From Heliopora coerulea (taxonomy: Eukaryota; Cnidaria; Anthozoa; Scleralcyonacea; Helioporidae), in contig JASJOG010000015.1 in assembly GCA_030142905.1 (NCBI GenBank), positions 2,540,501-2,604,500 on the forward strand: a DNA stretch of 64,000 nucleotides, written 5' to 3'. The stretch's first letter is position 1. Every line of letters begins with the position of its first letter. This document shows, one piece after another, positions 23,801-33,646 of this stretch. The translations under genes and the position numbers were made by a program. The notes beneath the pieces are model-generated. The model was not told where the DNA came from. It saw only the letters and a program-made list of their open reading frames with translations, and did not search any database.

Positions 23801-26800
23801 CCCATAACATGTACTACGAGATGTGGCGGCGTGGAAAAATGGCATCTCTCGGAGTACAACTCGTAGCTGAAACAGGTAGAGTAAATTAGAAGTACTTTCT
23901 TAATTGGATATCCTGTGCACACCATATTTCTATTACAGAATCAGAAGGAAAGCTTCATACTCTTAAAACATTACTGATTATCATCTGCTTCTTTTAAAAT
24001 TCTCAGGGAATGAAAGTGTTCTCGCTGATGAAATTTATCGTCAGAAACGTTATGGCAACGTATACTCGTTGATCAGAGCTAACGGTCCTACCAAGACCCC
24101 TGGAAACACAACTTTGACCAATATTCATGTGGATGGAGATCGTTCTTTGGTCTCAGTAATGACCATGATCTTCCCTTCTCCTGACTGGTTCCTGGGCATT
24201 TCCAACGTTGATATGTGTAACCCAATGACAGGAGAATGGAGAGAAAGTCTTAGCAGAGACCTATTTCCTTACGATTCCGGTACTGACGACGGAACTTCGT
24301 TTGAAAGTCCTAACTCTCCTTCTGATCCTCGAAAGAACATATTCCTTATTGGAAAAGAAGACGACACAAACTTTAAAAGTAATCATCCAATCCGGCGTTT
24401 AGGTAAATTTACATTTTCCAAGATACCGACAAAAACGTGTAAAGGAAAGGCTTATTACAGTCTAAAGTTCGAAGCCGAGTGGAGCAACATGACACATCCC
24501 TCACCAGTGTTCCCGAATAACTCAATGTTTTCACCGCTCATTGGAGCATCCCATAACATGTACTACGAGATGTGGCGTCGTGGAAAAATGGCATCGCCTG
24601 GAGTACAACTCGTAGCTGAAACAGGTAAACTAATCTTCTTCATCTTTGCGACGTTGATTTTATGTCTTATTTCATGACTTCCGTCCGTAGGTTATGAACA
24701 AGTTCCTTACTCCAATTTGCATCTTTTCAAACCTATAGGCAACGAAAGTGTCCTCGCGAATGAAGTTTATCGTCAAAAACGTTATGGCAACGTGTACTCG
24801 TTGATCAGAGCTAACGGTCCTACCAAGACCCCTGGAAACACAACTTTGACCAATATTCATGTGGATGGAGATCGTTCTTTGGTCTCAGTAATGACCATGA
24901 TCTTTCCTTCTCCTGACTGGTTCCTGGGCATTTCCAACGTTGATATGTGTGACCCAATGACAGGAGAATGGAGAGAAAGTCTTAGCAGAGACCTATTTCC
25001 TTACGATTCCGGTACTGACGACGGAACTTCGTTTGAAAGTCCTAACTCTCCTTCTAATCCTCGAAAGAACATATTTCTTATTGGAAAAGACGACGACACA
25101 AACTTTAAAAGCAACTCTCCAATCAAACGTTTAGGCACATTTACATTCTCTAAGATATCGACGAAAACGTGCAAAGGGAAAGCTTATTACAATTTAACAT
25201 TCACTGCCGAATGGAGCAACATCACACATCCCTCACTAGTGTTCCCGAATAACGCAATGTTTTCACCGCTTATTGGAGCATCCCATAACATGTACTACGA
25301 GATGTGGCGTCGTGGAAAAATGGCATCGCCCGGAGTACAACTTGTAGCTGAAACAGGTAAACTTATATCGATTCTGAACTGGAATTCGTTTTAGTCGCTC
25401 TTTTTCTTCTCATATTTCTATTACTGAATTAGGAAGGGAGTTCACGAGTCTAGAAAGAATTGCTAACTCTAATCCAAGCGTTTTTAAATGTTCAGGTAAT
25501 GAAAGTGTTCTCGCAAACGAAATTTCTCATCAAATACGTTATGGGAACGCCTACTCCCTCATTAGAGCCAATGGTCCAACTTCTACGCCTGGGCAGACAA
25601 CGTTGACGAACGTTCATGTAGATGGACATCGTTCGTTGGTATCTGTGATGACGATGATCTTTCCTTCTCCTGACTGGTTCCTGGGCATTTCCAACGTCGA
25701 TATGTGTGACCCAATGACAGGAGAATGGAGAGAAAGTCTTAGCAGAGACCTGTTTCCTTACGATTCCGGTACAGACGATGGAACTTCGTTTGAAAGTCCT
25801 AACTCTCCTTCTGATCCTCGAAAGAACATATTTCTTATTGGGAAAGACGACGACACAAACTTCAAGAGTAACTCACCAATCAGGCGTTTGGGTTCATTTA
25901 CATTCTCCAAGATACCGACAAAAACATGCAAAGGGAAAGCCTATTACAATTTAACATTTAATGCTGAATGGAGCAACATGACACATCCCTCACCAGTCTT
26001 CCCTAAAAATGCAATCTTTTCGCCACTTATTGGAGCATCACATAATGTTTACTATGATATGTGGCGTCGTGGAAAGATGGCATCACCTGGAGTACAACTC
26101 GTAGCTGAAACAGGTAAACTAATCTGCTTCATCTTTGCGACGTTGATTTTATGTCTTATTTCATGACTTCCGTCCGTAGGTTATGAACAAGTTCCTTACT
26201 CCAATTTGCATCTTTTCAAACCTATAGGCAACGAAAGTGTCCTCGCGAATGAAATTTATCGTCAAAAACGTTATGGCAACGTGTACTCGTTGATCAGAGC
26301 TAACGGTCCTACCAAGACCCCTGGAAACACAACTTTGACCAATATTCATGTGGATGGAGATCGTTCTTTGGTCTCAGTAATGACCATGATCTTTCCTTCT
26401 CCTGACTGGTTCCTGGGCATTTCCAACGTTGATATGTGTGACCCAATGACAGGAGAATGGAGAGAAAGTCTTAGCAGAGACCTATTTCCTTACGATTCCG
26501 GTACTGACGACGGAACTTCGTTTGAAAGTCCTAACTCTCCTTCTAATCCTCGAAAGAACATATTTCTTATTGGAAAAGACGACGACACAAACTTTAAAAG
26601 CAACTCTCCAATCAAACGTTTAGGCACATTTACATTCTCTAAGATATCGACGAAAACGTGCAAAGGGAAAGCTTATTACAATTTAACATTCACTGCCGAA
26701 TGGAGCAACATCACACATCCCTCACCAGTGTTCCCGAATAACGCAATGTTTTCACCGCTTATTGGAGCATCCCATAACATGTACTACGAGATGTGGCGTC

Positions 26801-29070
26801 GTGGAAAAATGGCATCGCCCGGAGTACAACTTGTAGCTGAAACAGGTAAACTTATATCGATTCTGAACTGGAATTCGTTTTAGTCGCTCTTTTTCTTCTC
26901 ATATTTTTATTACTGAATTAGGAAGGGAGTTCACGAGTTTTGAAATAATTGCTAACTCTAATCCAAGTGTTTTTAAATGTTCAGGTAATGAAAGTGTTCT
27001 CGCAAACGAAATTTCCCGTCAAATACGTTATGGGAACGCCTACTCCCTCATTAGAGCCAATGGTCCAACTTCTACGCCTGGGCAGACAACGTTGACGAAC
27101 GTTCATGTAGATGGACATCGTTCGTTGGTATCTGTGATGACGATGATCTTTCCTTCTCCTGACTGGTTCCTGGGCATTTCCAACGTCGATATGTGTGACC
27201 CAACGACAGGAAAATGGAGAGAAAGTCTTAGCAGAGACCTGTTTCCTTACGATTCCGGTACTGACGATGGAACTTCGTTTGAAAGTTCCGACTCCCCCTC
27301 TGATCCTCGACAGAACATAACCCTTATAAGCAAAGACGATGACACGAACTTCAGAAGTGATGATCCAATCAGGCGATTGGGAACATTCACATTCACTCGT
27401 ATACCGACGAAAACGTGCAAAGGGAAAGCTTACTACACTCTGACGTTCAACGCTGAGTGGAGCAACATCACTCACCCCTCACCCGTGTTCCCTAAAAACG
27501 CTATGTTTTCACCACTTATTGGAGCATCCCATAACATGTACTATGAGATGTGGCGTCGCGGAAAAATGGCATCGCCTGGAGTACAACTCGTAGCTGAAAC
27601 AGGTAAACTAATCTGCTTCATCTTTGCGACGTTGATTTTATGTCTTATTTCATGACTTCCGTCCGTAGGTTATGAACAAGTTCCTTACTCCAATTTGTAT
27701 CTTTTCAAACCTATAGGCAACAAAAGTGTCCTCGCGAATGAAATTTATCGTCAAAAACGTTATGGCAACGTGTACTCGTTGATCAGAGCTAACGGTACTA
27801 CCAAGACGCCTGGAAACACAACTTTGACCAATATTCACGTGGATGGAGATCGTTCTTTGGTCTCAGTAATAACGATGATCTTCCCTTCTCCAGACTGGTT
27901 CCTGGGCATTTCCAACGTTGATATGTGTGACTCAATGACAGGGGGATGGAAAGAAAGTCTTACCAGAGACCTGTTTCCTTACGATTCCGGTACTGACGAT
28001 GGAACTTCGTTTGAAAGTGCCAACTCCCCCTCTGATCCTCGACAGAACATAACCCTTATAAGCAAAGACGATGACACGAACTTCAGAAGTGATAATCCAA
28101 TCAGGCGATTGGGAACATTCACATTCACTCGTATACCGACGAAAACGTGCAAAGGGAAAGCTTACTACACTCTGACGTTCAACGCTGAGTGGAGCAACAT
28201 CACCCACCCCTCACCCGTGTTCCCTAAAAACGCTATGTTTTCACCACTTATTGGAGCATCCCATAACATGTACTATGAGATGTGGCGTCGAGGAAGGATG
28301 GCATCGCCTGGAGTACAGCTTGTAGCCGAAACAGGTAAGGTTATTTTTGTAATCATTGATTCGATGTCCTTTATTTGTCGATGTTCTTTGATGGTGATGG
28401 TGAGAAAGCCAGTTGTTTTTGACGAAGCAGTAGTTTTAAATATTGTCCGTTTAATTCTCTAGGTAATGAAACTGTCCTCGCTGATGAAATTAAAAGTCAG
28501 CAAAGTTATGGAAACGCTTATTCGCTAATCAGAGCTAGTGGTCCAACCCCAGCTTCTGGTAATACCACCATTCCTAACATTCTCGTAAATGGGACTCATT
28601 CTTTAATTTCTGTGATGACGATGATCTTCCCGTCTCCTGATTGGTTCCTTGGCTTTTCCAATGTGGATATGTGTGATCCAAAGAAAGGAGAATGGAGAGA
28701 AAATCTTACCAGAGACCTGTTTCCTTATGATTCTGGAACTGACGATGGAACATCATTTGAAAGTGATGATTCTGTCTCGAATCCCCGGAAAAATATCTTC
28801 CTCATTGGTAAAGATGATGAAACGAATTTCAGGAGTGATTCAGGTATCAGACGTCTGGGTACCGTGGAAATGAAAAAAGTTTTAAAACCAATCGAGAACA
28901 ACGGTGATAATGACAACCAGGATGAAAACGAAGTTAATAATAGTACTCCGGCGGTGAACAACGATAATGGCAACCAGGATGAAAACGGAGTTAATAGTGC
29001 TTCGTCAGTGACTGGAGCAGCCATTATGATTCCTTCTCTGTCTGTTATTTTTGTGATGAAATTTTTGTGA
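13396..29070 (+). CDS. Giant GPI-anchored protein with 17 Spondin_N domains (18 exons)
   Basis: Exons read from splice sites and frame: 13396-13663, 15825-16442, 17030-17647, 18057-18674, 18789-19406, 19546-20163, 20283-20900, 21032-21649, 21764-22381, 22521-23138, 23258-23875, 24007-24624, 24739-25356, 25496-26113, 26228-26845, 26985-27602, 27717-28334, 28463-29070. They sum to 10,764 nt (3,587 residues). Exon 1 gives a signal peptide (MKYGLCIVLC start, hydrophobic to about residue 25) and the first half-domain. All internal exons are 618 nt and all introns are phase 1, after AET-G. Each domain shows CKGKAYY, EWSN, FSPLIGASHN, MWRRGKMAS, then FPSPDWFLG, CDPMTGEW, FPYDSGTDDG and LGTFTF: the Spondin_N family, with two cysteines that probably pair. 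N-glycosylation sequons are frequent. The last exon ends in an Asn/Asp-rich spacer and a hydrophobic tail (SSVTGAAIMIPSLSVIFVM) with no cytoplasmic segment, as expected for GPI attachment. The role is unknown; a surface adhesion role is inferred. Confidence 0.88.
13664..15824 (+). other. Intron 1 of the spondin array gene
   Basis: This is the longest intron of the locus at 2,161 bp. It holds no complete exon. Its 3' end contains a decayed half-exon at 15621-15760, described separately. No other feature can be supported. Confidence 0.6.
15621..15760 (+). pseudogene. Relic spondin cassette half-exon
   Basis: After an acceptor-like TTAG, a phase-1 reading gives residues resembling the start of the normal cassettes: NAFSLIPASGP corresponds to NVYSLIRANGP and LGYTTLTS to PGNTTLTN, ending at LVSVK, where normal exons read LVSVMTMIF. 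Homology then stops about 60 nt before the acceptor of real exon 2. The PSPDWF core, the second domain half and the donor are missing, so it cannot replace a cassette. It is probably what remains of an older cassette. Confidence 0.65.
17829..17930 (+). repeat. TATATG hexanucleotide microsatellite in intron 3
   Basis: About 100 bp of TGTATA/TATATG units, the later ones with single-base variants. It lies in the intron between exons 3 and 4, just upstream of the homogeneous part of the array. Confidence 0.9.
18057..21031 (+). repeat. 2,975-bp four-exon tandem block, copy 1 (exons 4-7)
   Basis: Exons 4-7 with introns of 114, 139, 119 and 131 bp sum to 2,975 bp. Every corresponding boundary in the next block is offset by exactly 2,975. 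The proteins of exons 5 and 6 are identical to those of exons 9 and 10 throughout the open frames, including the read-through into the intron. The first bases of exon 4 and the preceding intron differ from copies 2 and 3, so the duplication joint lies near the start of exon 4. Confidence 0.92.
21032..24006 (+). repeat. 2,975-bp four-exon tandem block, copy 2 (exons 8-11)
   Basis: Same exon and intron lengths as copy 1. Only scattered substitutions separate the copies; for example, exon 11 has LVSVKTM for LVSVMTM and MASLGV for MASPGV. Intron sequences are as conserved as exon sequences, which indicates recent duplication or conversion rather than coding constraint alone. Confidence 0.92.
24007..26113 (+). 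repeat. Partial third copy of the four-exon block (exons 12-14)
   Basis: Exons 12, 13 and 14 start exactly 2,975 bp after exons 8, 9 and 10. The fourth exon of the unit is missing: exon 14 begins as the exon 10 type but ends, and continues into its intron, as the exon 12 type, with the switch at about 26081-26091. Confidence 0.88.
24739..27716 (+). repeat. Two copies of a 1,489-bp two-exon unit (exons 13-14 and 15-16)
   Basis: Exons 13 and 15, 14 and 16, and 15 and 17 are each offset by exactly 1,489 bp (two 618-nt exons plus introns of 114 and 139 bp). This second, shorter period follows from the hybrid exon 14, which joins an exon-6/10-type body to an exon-4/8/12-type intron. Confidence 0.9.
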
Positions 29071-29870
29071 GCCAAGATCTTTGAAAACAAGTTGTTTTTC
29101 ATCATAATTTTATCAGTTGCAGGAATGTTATTAGTAACTGAAGGGGAATTTTAACTCTGAATAATCTCAGAATCAAAAGATAGTTTCACAATGAATAGCC
29201 GACGTTCCGAAGGATTTTAACTTTATGCATTATCTTCGTAAGCTCTTTTGCGAACATGATTTTTGAGATGTTCCTGAGGCGCAGGTCTTCCGAATTAAAT
29301 TATTGCACAATGTAAATTACTAATTTAATCCACGTGTGAAATAAGATAGTATTGCGTGACATCCTATCATTTTGAGATGAACATATTTGTATTGACTGAA
29401 CAATAAAGTCCGTTTATAGTTTATTCTATTCTTCAAATTTAAATTTATTTTTCAAATTTATTTACCGGCTACTATGCACAGAATAGCTTTATTACGAGCG
29501 GTACCAGACTTAAAGTGATACTGTCATGGTAAATTCAACGCGATGTTTTAAATACTCTCAAAGATACGACAATAATTAGTTATCCTGTGCTGTTTCATTT
29601 TAGAAGTTCAAACTTTTGATTTTTTACGTTCTTCATCACAACGGCAGTTTGTTTTTTTTTTTTTTGTCACGGCCGCTGAAAGCCACTACGGGTTCCGGCT
29701 GGGGGAAAGATGTATTATGTAGATCCTTGATTGGTATACTCCTTACATGCCAACACCGCTGGCAAATGTCATACGCATAGGTGGGCTCAAACGTCATAGC
29801 CGAGAAAATAACGGGAAACCCTGCTGTGTTTTACGAAGACTTGACAGCTAAGCGGATGCTCTCTGATAAC
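29071..29870. other. 3' flank of the array gene
   Basis: The first part is the presumed 3' untranslated region, ending at the polyadenylation signal. The remainder has no gene or recognisable repeat apart from short homopolymers. Confidence 0.5.
29402..29407 (+). terminator. AATAAA polyadenylation signal of the spondin array gene
   Basis: A canonical AATAAA lies 332 bp after the stop codon at 29068-29070. It implies a 3' untranslated region of about 350 nt. Confidence 0.55.
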
Positions 29871-29871
29871 A

Positions 29872-30001
29872 ATATATATATATCGATATCTATATGTATA
29901 TATTTTATATATATATACATATATATGTACATATATATATATATATATGTATATACATATATACATATATATCTGCAGTTATATATATATACATATATAT
30001 A
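29872..30001. repeat. TA-rich microsatellite tract
   Basis: Imperfect TATATATG/TATATACA repeats run up to the edge of the minus-strand hammerhead motif. The tract includes a CTGCAG...CTGCAG palindrome around a TA run (about 29973-30008). Confidence 0.85.
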
Positions 30002-30047
30002 ACTGCAGACGGAACCGTTTCGGCCTTTTGGGCCTCATCAGTGCAGT
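30002..30047 (-). ncRNA. Hammerhead ribozyme motif, minus strand
   Basis: On the minus strand the full hammerhead core is present in order. CTGATGA is at 30041-30035 and stem II GGCC/GGCC encloses a CAAAA loop (30034-30022). GAAAC follows at 30021-30017, then a minimal stem III (C-GG-TT-CC-G) and the GTC cleavage triplet at 30010-30008. Stem I is a perfect 6-bp ACTGCA/TGCAGT helix (30047-30042 with 30007-30002). All core bases required for type I hammerheads are intact. Short-stem-III hammerheads are known from Penelope-like elements and animal retrozymes. Self-cleavage is predicted, not shown. Confidence 0.8.
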
Positions 30048-30244
30048 GCTGACAAGCAGGATGGAGAAGCCTACATTATATAGGCAACTCAAATGTCCAC
30101 GCATGTGGTACACCTTAGCCATGCCAGAGCGCTCTAACTAGAGACTAGTGAGCGTGCGCAAATCCGCTAGCGGCATGACTCATCCTACCGTTCAAGTAGC
30201 GGTTTGAGCACTCTGGTCCCTTGTCGATCCAAGTTCGTTCCGAG
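30048..30244. mobile_element. Spacer between divergent hammerheads, probable small ribozyme-bearing element
   Basis: About 200 bp of non-repetitive sequence lies between the two ribozyme motifs. It has no open frame with a recognisable domain. With the ribozymes and TA tracts it looks like one non-autonomous element, by inference related to Penelope-like elements or retrozymes; no reverse transcriptase is nearby. Confidence 0.4.
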
Positions 30245-30286
30245 CTGCACTGATGAGCTGTAGTACAGCGAAACGTACGTCAGCAG
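30245..30286 (+). ncRNA. Hammerhead ribozyme motif, plus strand
   Basis: CTGATGA is at 30250-30256 and stem II is GCTGT/ACAGC (30257-30269). GAAAC at 30270-30274 leads into a minimal stem III around a TA loop, and the GTC triplet is at 30279-30281. Stem I pairs CTGC (30245-30248) with GCAG (30283-30286), but the pair next to the core is an A-A mismatch, so activity may be weaker than for the minus-strand motif. It faces the opposite way to the motif about 200 bp upstream, and each is followed on its own strand by a TA-rich tract. Confidence 0.72.
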
Positions 30287-30290
30287 ATTG

Positions 30291-30391
<101 letters not shown>

Positions 30392-31372
30392 GTAAGTAAC
30401 AGGTCTGAAAACAGTGGCGAGGCTATGAAAGAGAATGGGGGGTCCGGACCTCCCGCTTTTCAGAAATTTGATGGACTAAGTTCGCTCGAATATCAAGAGA
30501 ATACGTACAGGTGGATTCGACTTCAGGAGACTGGAGAGATTGCTGTCTTCCCTGAAACGGCAGAGTCCTACTGGAAAGGGCTAAAAAGCTCTCTGGAGAA
30601 ACGTTAGAAGCAAATTAAAGAGTGCAAAACAAAGAATTTTCCACATCTCGCAGTATTTATGTGTCTTTGACAAACATGAACCATCCAGGACCCTTCCCCC
30701 CGCACTTGTTTCACTCTGGCCACGCAACTGTCTGAAACCCATGCATGCGCAAACCTGTACACTGCGGTATCCTTAAAGTGCATTGAATTCTGAAGGTCCA
30801 TCTAGTGGAGCGATTGTATCATACGATTCTTACCCTGTCGCACACAATTGGCTCTCAACAAAACAATTCCTGCTTACTATTCCCTCGCAAATATTGTAAT
30901 ACGTCCTGAAAACTCCTGTGGCTCAGTTGTGTATCACCTTTGTACCACCAAGGCAAGGATGATTCTGAAATACCAACCCTCAACGTCATGTCCTAACTAG
31001 TTTCTTAGAGGTCTGGGAACCAAGCTGATGGTCTCAGCCAACCATAGTGTCGCAGGATCTCAATATTAAAAAGGGCGCGAAAATTCAGTTTTGTATGATT
31101 GAACACTCGTTATGTTAGGATGTTAACTTATTGAACTGGTCATTCAAAACTGTTTACAGTGAACGGTAAATTGTTTATAAAAAGCCTTTGAAGAGATTTA
31201 AGATTAGTAAGTGACCTATTTCTTTCTGAATAAGCGATGAAGAAGAGCACAGAAGCTTGCCACGATGACTGAGTGAGTTTAGTGTAAATGTAACTACGTA
31301 AACGTGTACAATTCAGTGAGTTTGCTGGGGAAGTTGCACTGAAAGATATCACTGGGATTTTGTTTGTTGCAT
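30392..31372. other. Gene-free stretch
   Basis: No coding region is recognised. Short open frames near 30425 and 31140 show no family motif. Confidence 0.4.
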
Positions 31373-31586
31373 TTACTGCTAGGGTCGTGGCTGGAAAGTA
31401 TACCTAAGAAGGATTAGGGTCAGGGTTAGGATTTGGATTAGGGTTAGGGTTAAGGTTAGGGCTAGAACTAACCCTAATCCTAATCCTAACGCCAAACCTA
31501 ACCATAATCCTCACCTATCTTAAGCCTGATCCTAATCCTAATCCTCCTTCTCTAGTCTACCTTCCAGCCACGACCTTACTGATAGG
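31373..31586. mobile_element. Fold-back element filled with telomere-like repeats
   Basis: The ends GTCGTGGCTGGAA (from 31384) and TTCCAGCCACGAC (to 31574) are inverted repeats. The interior runs through TTAGGG-like units (31411-31467), then CCCTAA-like units (31470-31550), many of them degenerate. Flanking TTACTGCTAGG (31373-31383) and TTACTGATAGG (31576-31586) look like a target duplication with one mismatch. The arrangement mimics a head-to-head telomere joint, but the terminal repeats and flanking duplication fit a small fold-back transposon better. Confidence 0.6.
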
Positions 31587-33640
31587 GGCCTTTGTTATCA
31601 CAGAGGGGAGGTAATGGTTTTATTTTTGCCATGGTTGTTTTAGTGTGAATATGTTGACCATATGTTTGCATTGCATGCTGCTCAAATTCTGCAAACAGTG
31701 ATAACAGCGATAAATCCGAAATTTAATGCTCAGCAAATATTCCTGGAGGTTCTGCTTCGTTTAAAAATTCCTTTGTCTCTTGTTTCCCCCCCCCCCCTCA
31801 GACTAGAAATTCTGATGCCACGACTGCCATGACAAAAGGGAACTGAATTTCTCACTTGATTGACTAATTAAACGTACTGGAAGTTGATACCTCAGAGAAG
31901 AAACACGTAATCATGAAGGAAACGGTGTTAGTAATGATAGGAATTAGGGAAACTCAACTACTGTAGCTAGATATATGACCCAACTAACCAGTTGAGGGCA
32001 TCCAGTTATGTACTTTGCAGCAATAACACCAATTATTTGTTTGGATAAAATATTGTGGTTGTCTTGCTTATGTTGGGCATGCCTAATCCAGAAAGTGTGG
32101 TGTCCAGACACCAAGACACCCACTGCTTGTAGGAGTCTTGCTAATGAAAACTGTGTTTTGATCTTGGACACAGCCAACAATATTTACAATTTGAAATTAA
32201 AGGAATCCCTGCATATTGAGTGAGAAAAACCCAATTTAAATAAACAGCTCATTTACACTAATCTAACACTCATGTTTTCATATAATTTCTTTTGTTATTC
32301 ATAAATTAGTCATATTACTCTGAATTTTTATTCCTCTGTTGTTCTTTATAGTCAGGCATATTTGTGCATTACCATATAAAATCCAGCTTTGTACACCTCC
32401 AGTTTTAACTGATGATGGGCTATGTTGTCTGAAACATAATTGTATTTTATAACCATGGTAGTTTTTATTAAAATTTTAACACACTTCTTGCTGACTTGGA
32501 AATTTAACAGCTTGATTCATGACATGGGTAATCGTGAAATTACGTATAGACAAGTGGCAGTGTGCAAGCATGATGTACCCATGTCTGAGCATTGCAATGC
32601 CGACCCTAGAGGCCATGTCTGAGTGATACGTCAGGGCACCTAGTCAGAGCAGGACCTTAGCATGAATTCAGAAACTATGTCATCTTGTGACACATTATAC
32701 TAATCTACTCAACTAGAATATGCAGAAATAAAATTGCAGATTCACTTCTGAACTTAGATTAGTGCTAATTACCTTTTAAACAATGGAGCCTATTAATAGT
32801 GCCATGGTCCCTCCCATCACCCACTGGGATGGCATTAGAATATTACACTTATGTTAGGTTGATAAAGTTATCTCTATTAGGAAATAAGTATAGTGAATCT
32901 TTTGTTATTTGTTACATATGATTGCATATTTTAATAAGATAAACAGTTTTAATTATTGAAACAGACCATGTTAAAACATAATTTGGCAAAAACTGGGCAA
33001 CTTACTGTTTAAAAGCTGTCATAAACCCAGCTTTCTGTCTCTGAGATTTGTAATATTGTGGAGCCAAGTGGCAATTCGCTGACAAAATTTTGATAGTTTT
33101 TTTATATACAAATCAGTTACATAAACCCAGAAAATAGTGTAAAAAATGTAAAAACAATATGTGTTCAGTTGATATCAATTCACATTATTTTTTTTTATAG
33201 AATATGGATTGTAAGCTGTAAGTCAACCATCTGGTCATAGGGCCAGATAATGGAATTATGTGGCCAAATATCCAACTAGATTATCAGCTGGTTAGTTTCT
33301 CTGGTGCACCCCCTAGCTACCACATTTGCCATCAGATATTTTGTGCTTTTAGTGAACTAAATGTTTGAGTAATTGACAGTTGTTCTAGTTGCTTAGACAG
33401 TTGTTCTAGTTGCTTTATATCTGACTGGTTGTTTAAACAGTGAACTGGGCCGATTCCAGACAGCCAAGTATATGAACACTTACAGCTCAATCTCATCTCC
33501 AACATTTGACAATAAAATCAACAACACTAAACATCTGCTTTATCCTAAAAGTAGATTTTCTTTTTAAAGTAGAAAGTATATTTTAACAAAGAAATCTGCC
33601 AATGTCATTCTAATTATCTGCCCAATTTATTCCCACTTTC
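31587..33640. other. Gene-free stretch
   Basis: No gene is recognised. A two-copy tandem repeat of GACAGTTGTTCTAGTTGCTT lies at about 33376-33416. The sequence near 32411 (CTGATGATGGG...TGAAACATAA) recalls the hairpin-repeat core found elsewhere in the window but lacks a cleavage triplet. An AATAAA on the minus strand at 33626-33631 probably serves the gene ending at 33647. Confidence 0.45.
33626..33631 (-). terminator. AATAAA polyadenylation signal, minus strand
   Basis: A canonical signal lies only 16 nt past the stop codon of the acidic-protein gene at 33647-34780, so the 3' untranslated region would be very short. Confidence 0.4.
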
Positions 33641-33646
33641 TTCTTT

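Noticed and set aside
18675..28462. CRISPR-like array, suggested by regularly spaced near-identical repeats
   Set aside because: The repeats are 618-nt coding exons separated by short GT-AG introns that are themselves repeated; nothing resembles short direct repeats with unique spacers.
31411..31550. Ancient head-to-head telomere fusion
   Set aside because: Inverted terminal repeats and flanking imperfect direct repeats explain the block as a small fold-back element; the telomere-like units are also very degenerate.
32411..32450. Third hammerhead ribozyme
   Set aside because: CTGATGA and GAAAC are present, but the segment between cannot form stem II and no GUH triplet follows after a short stem III.
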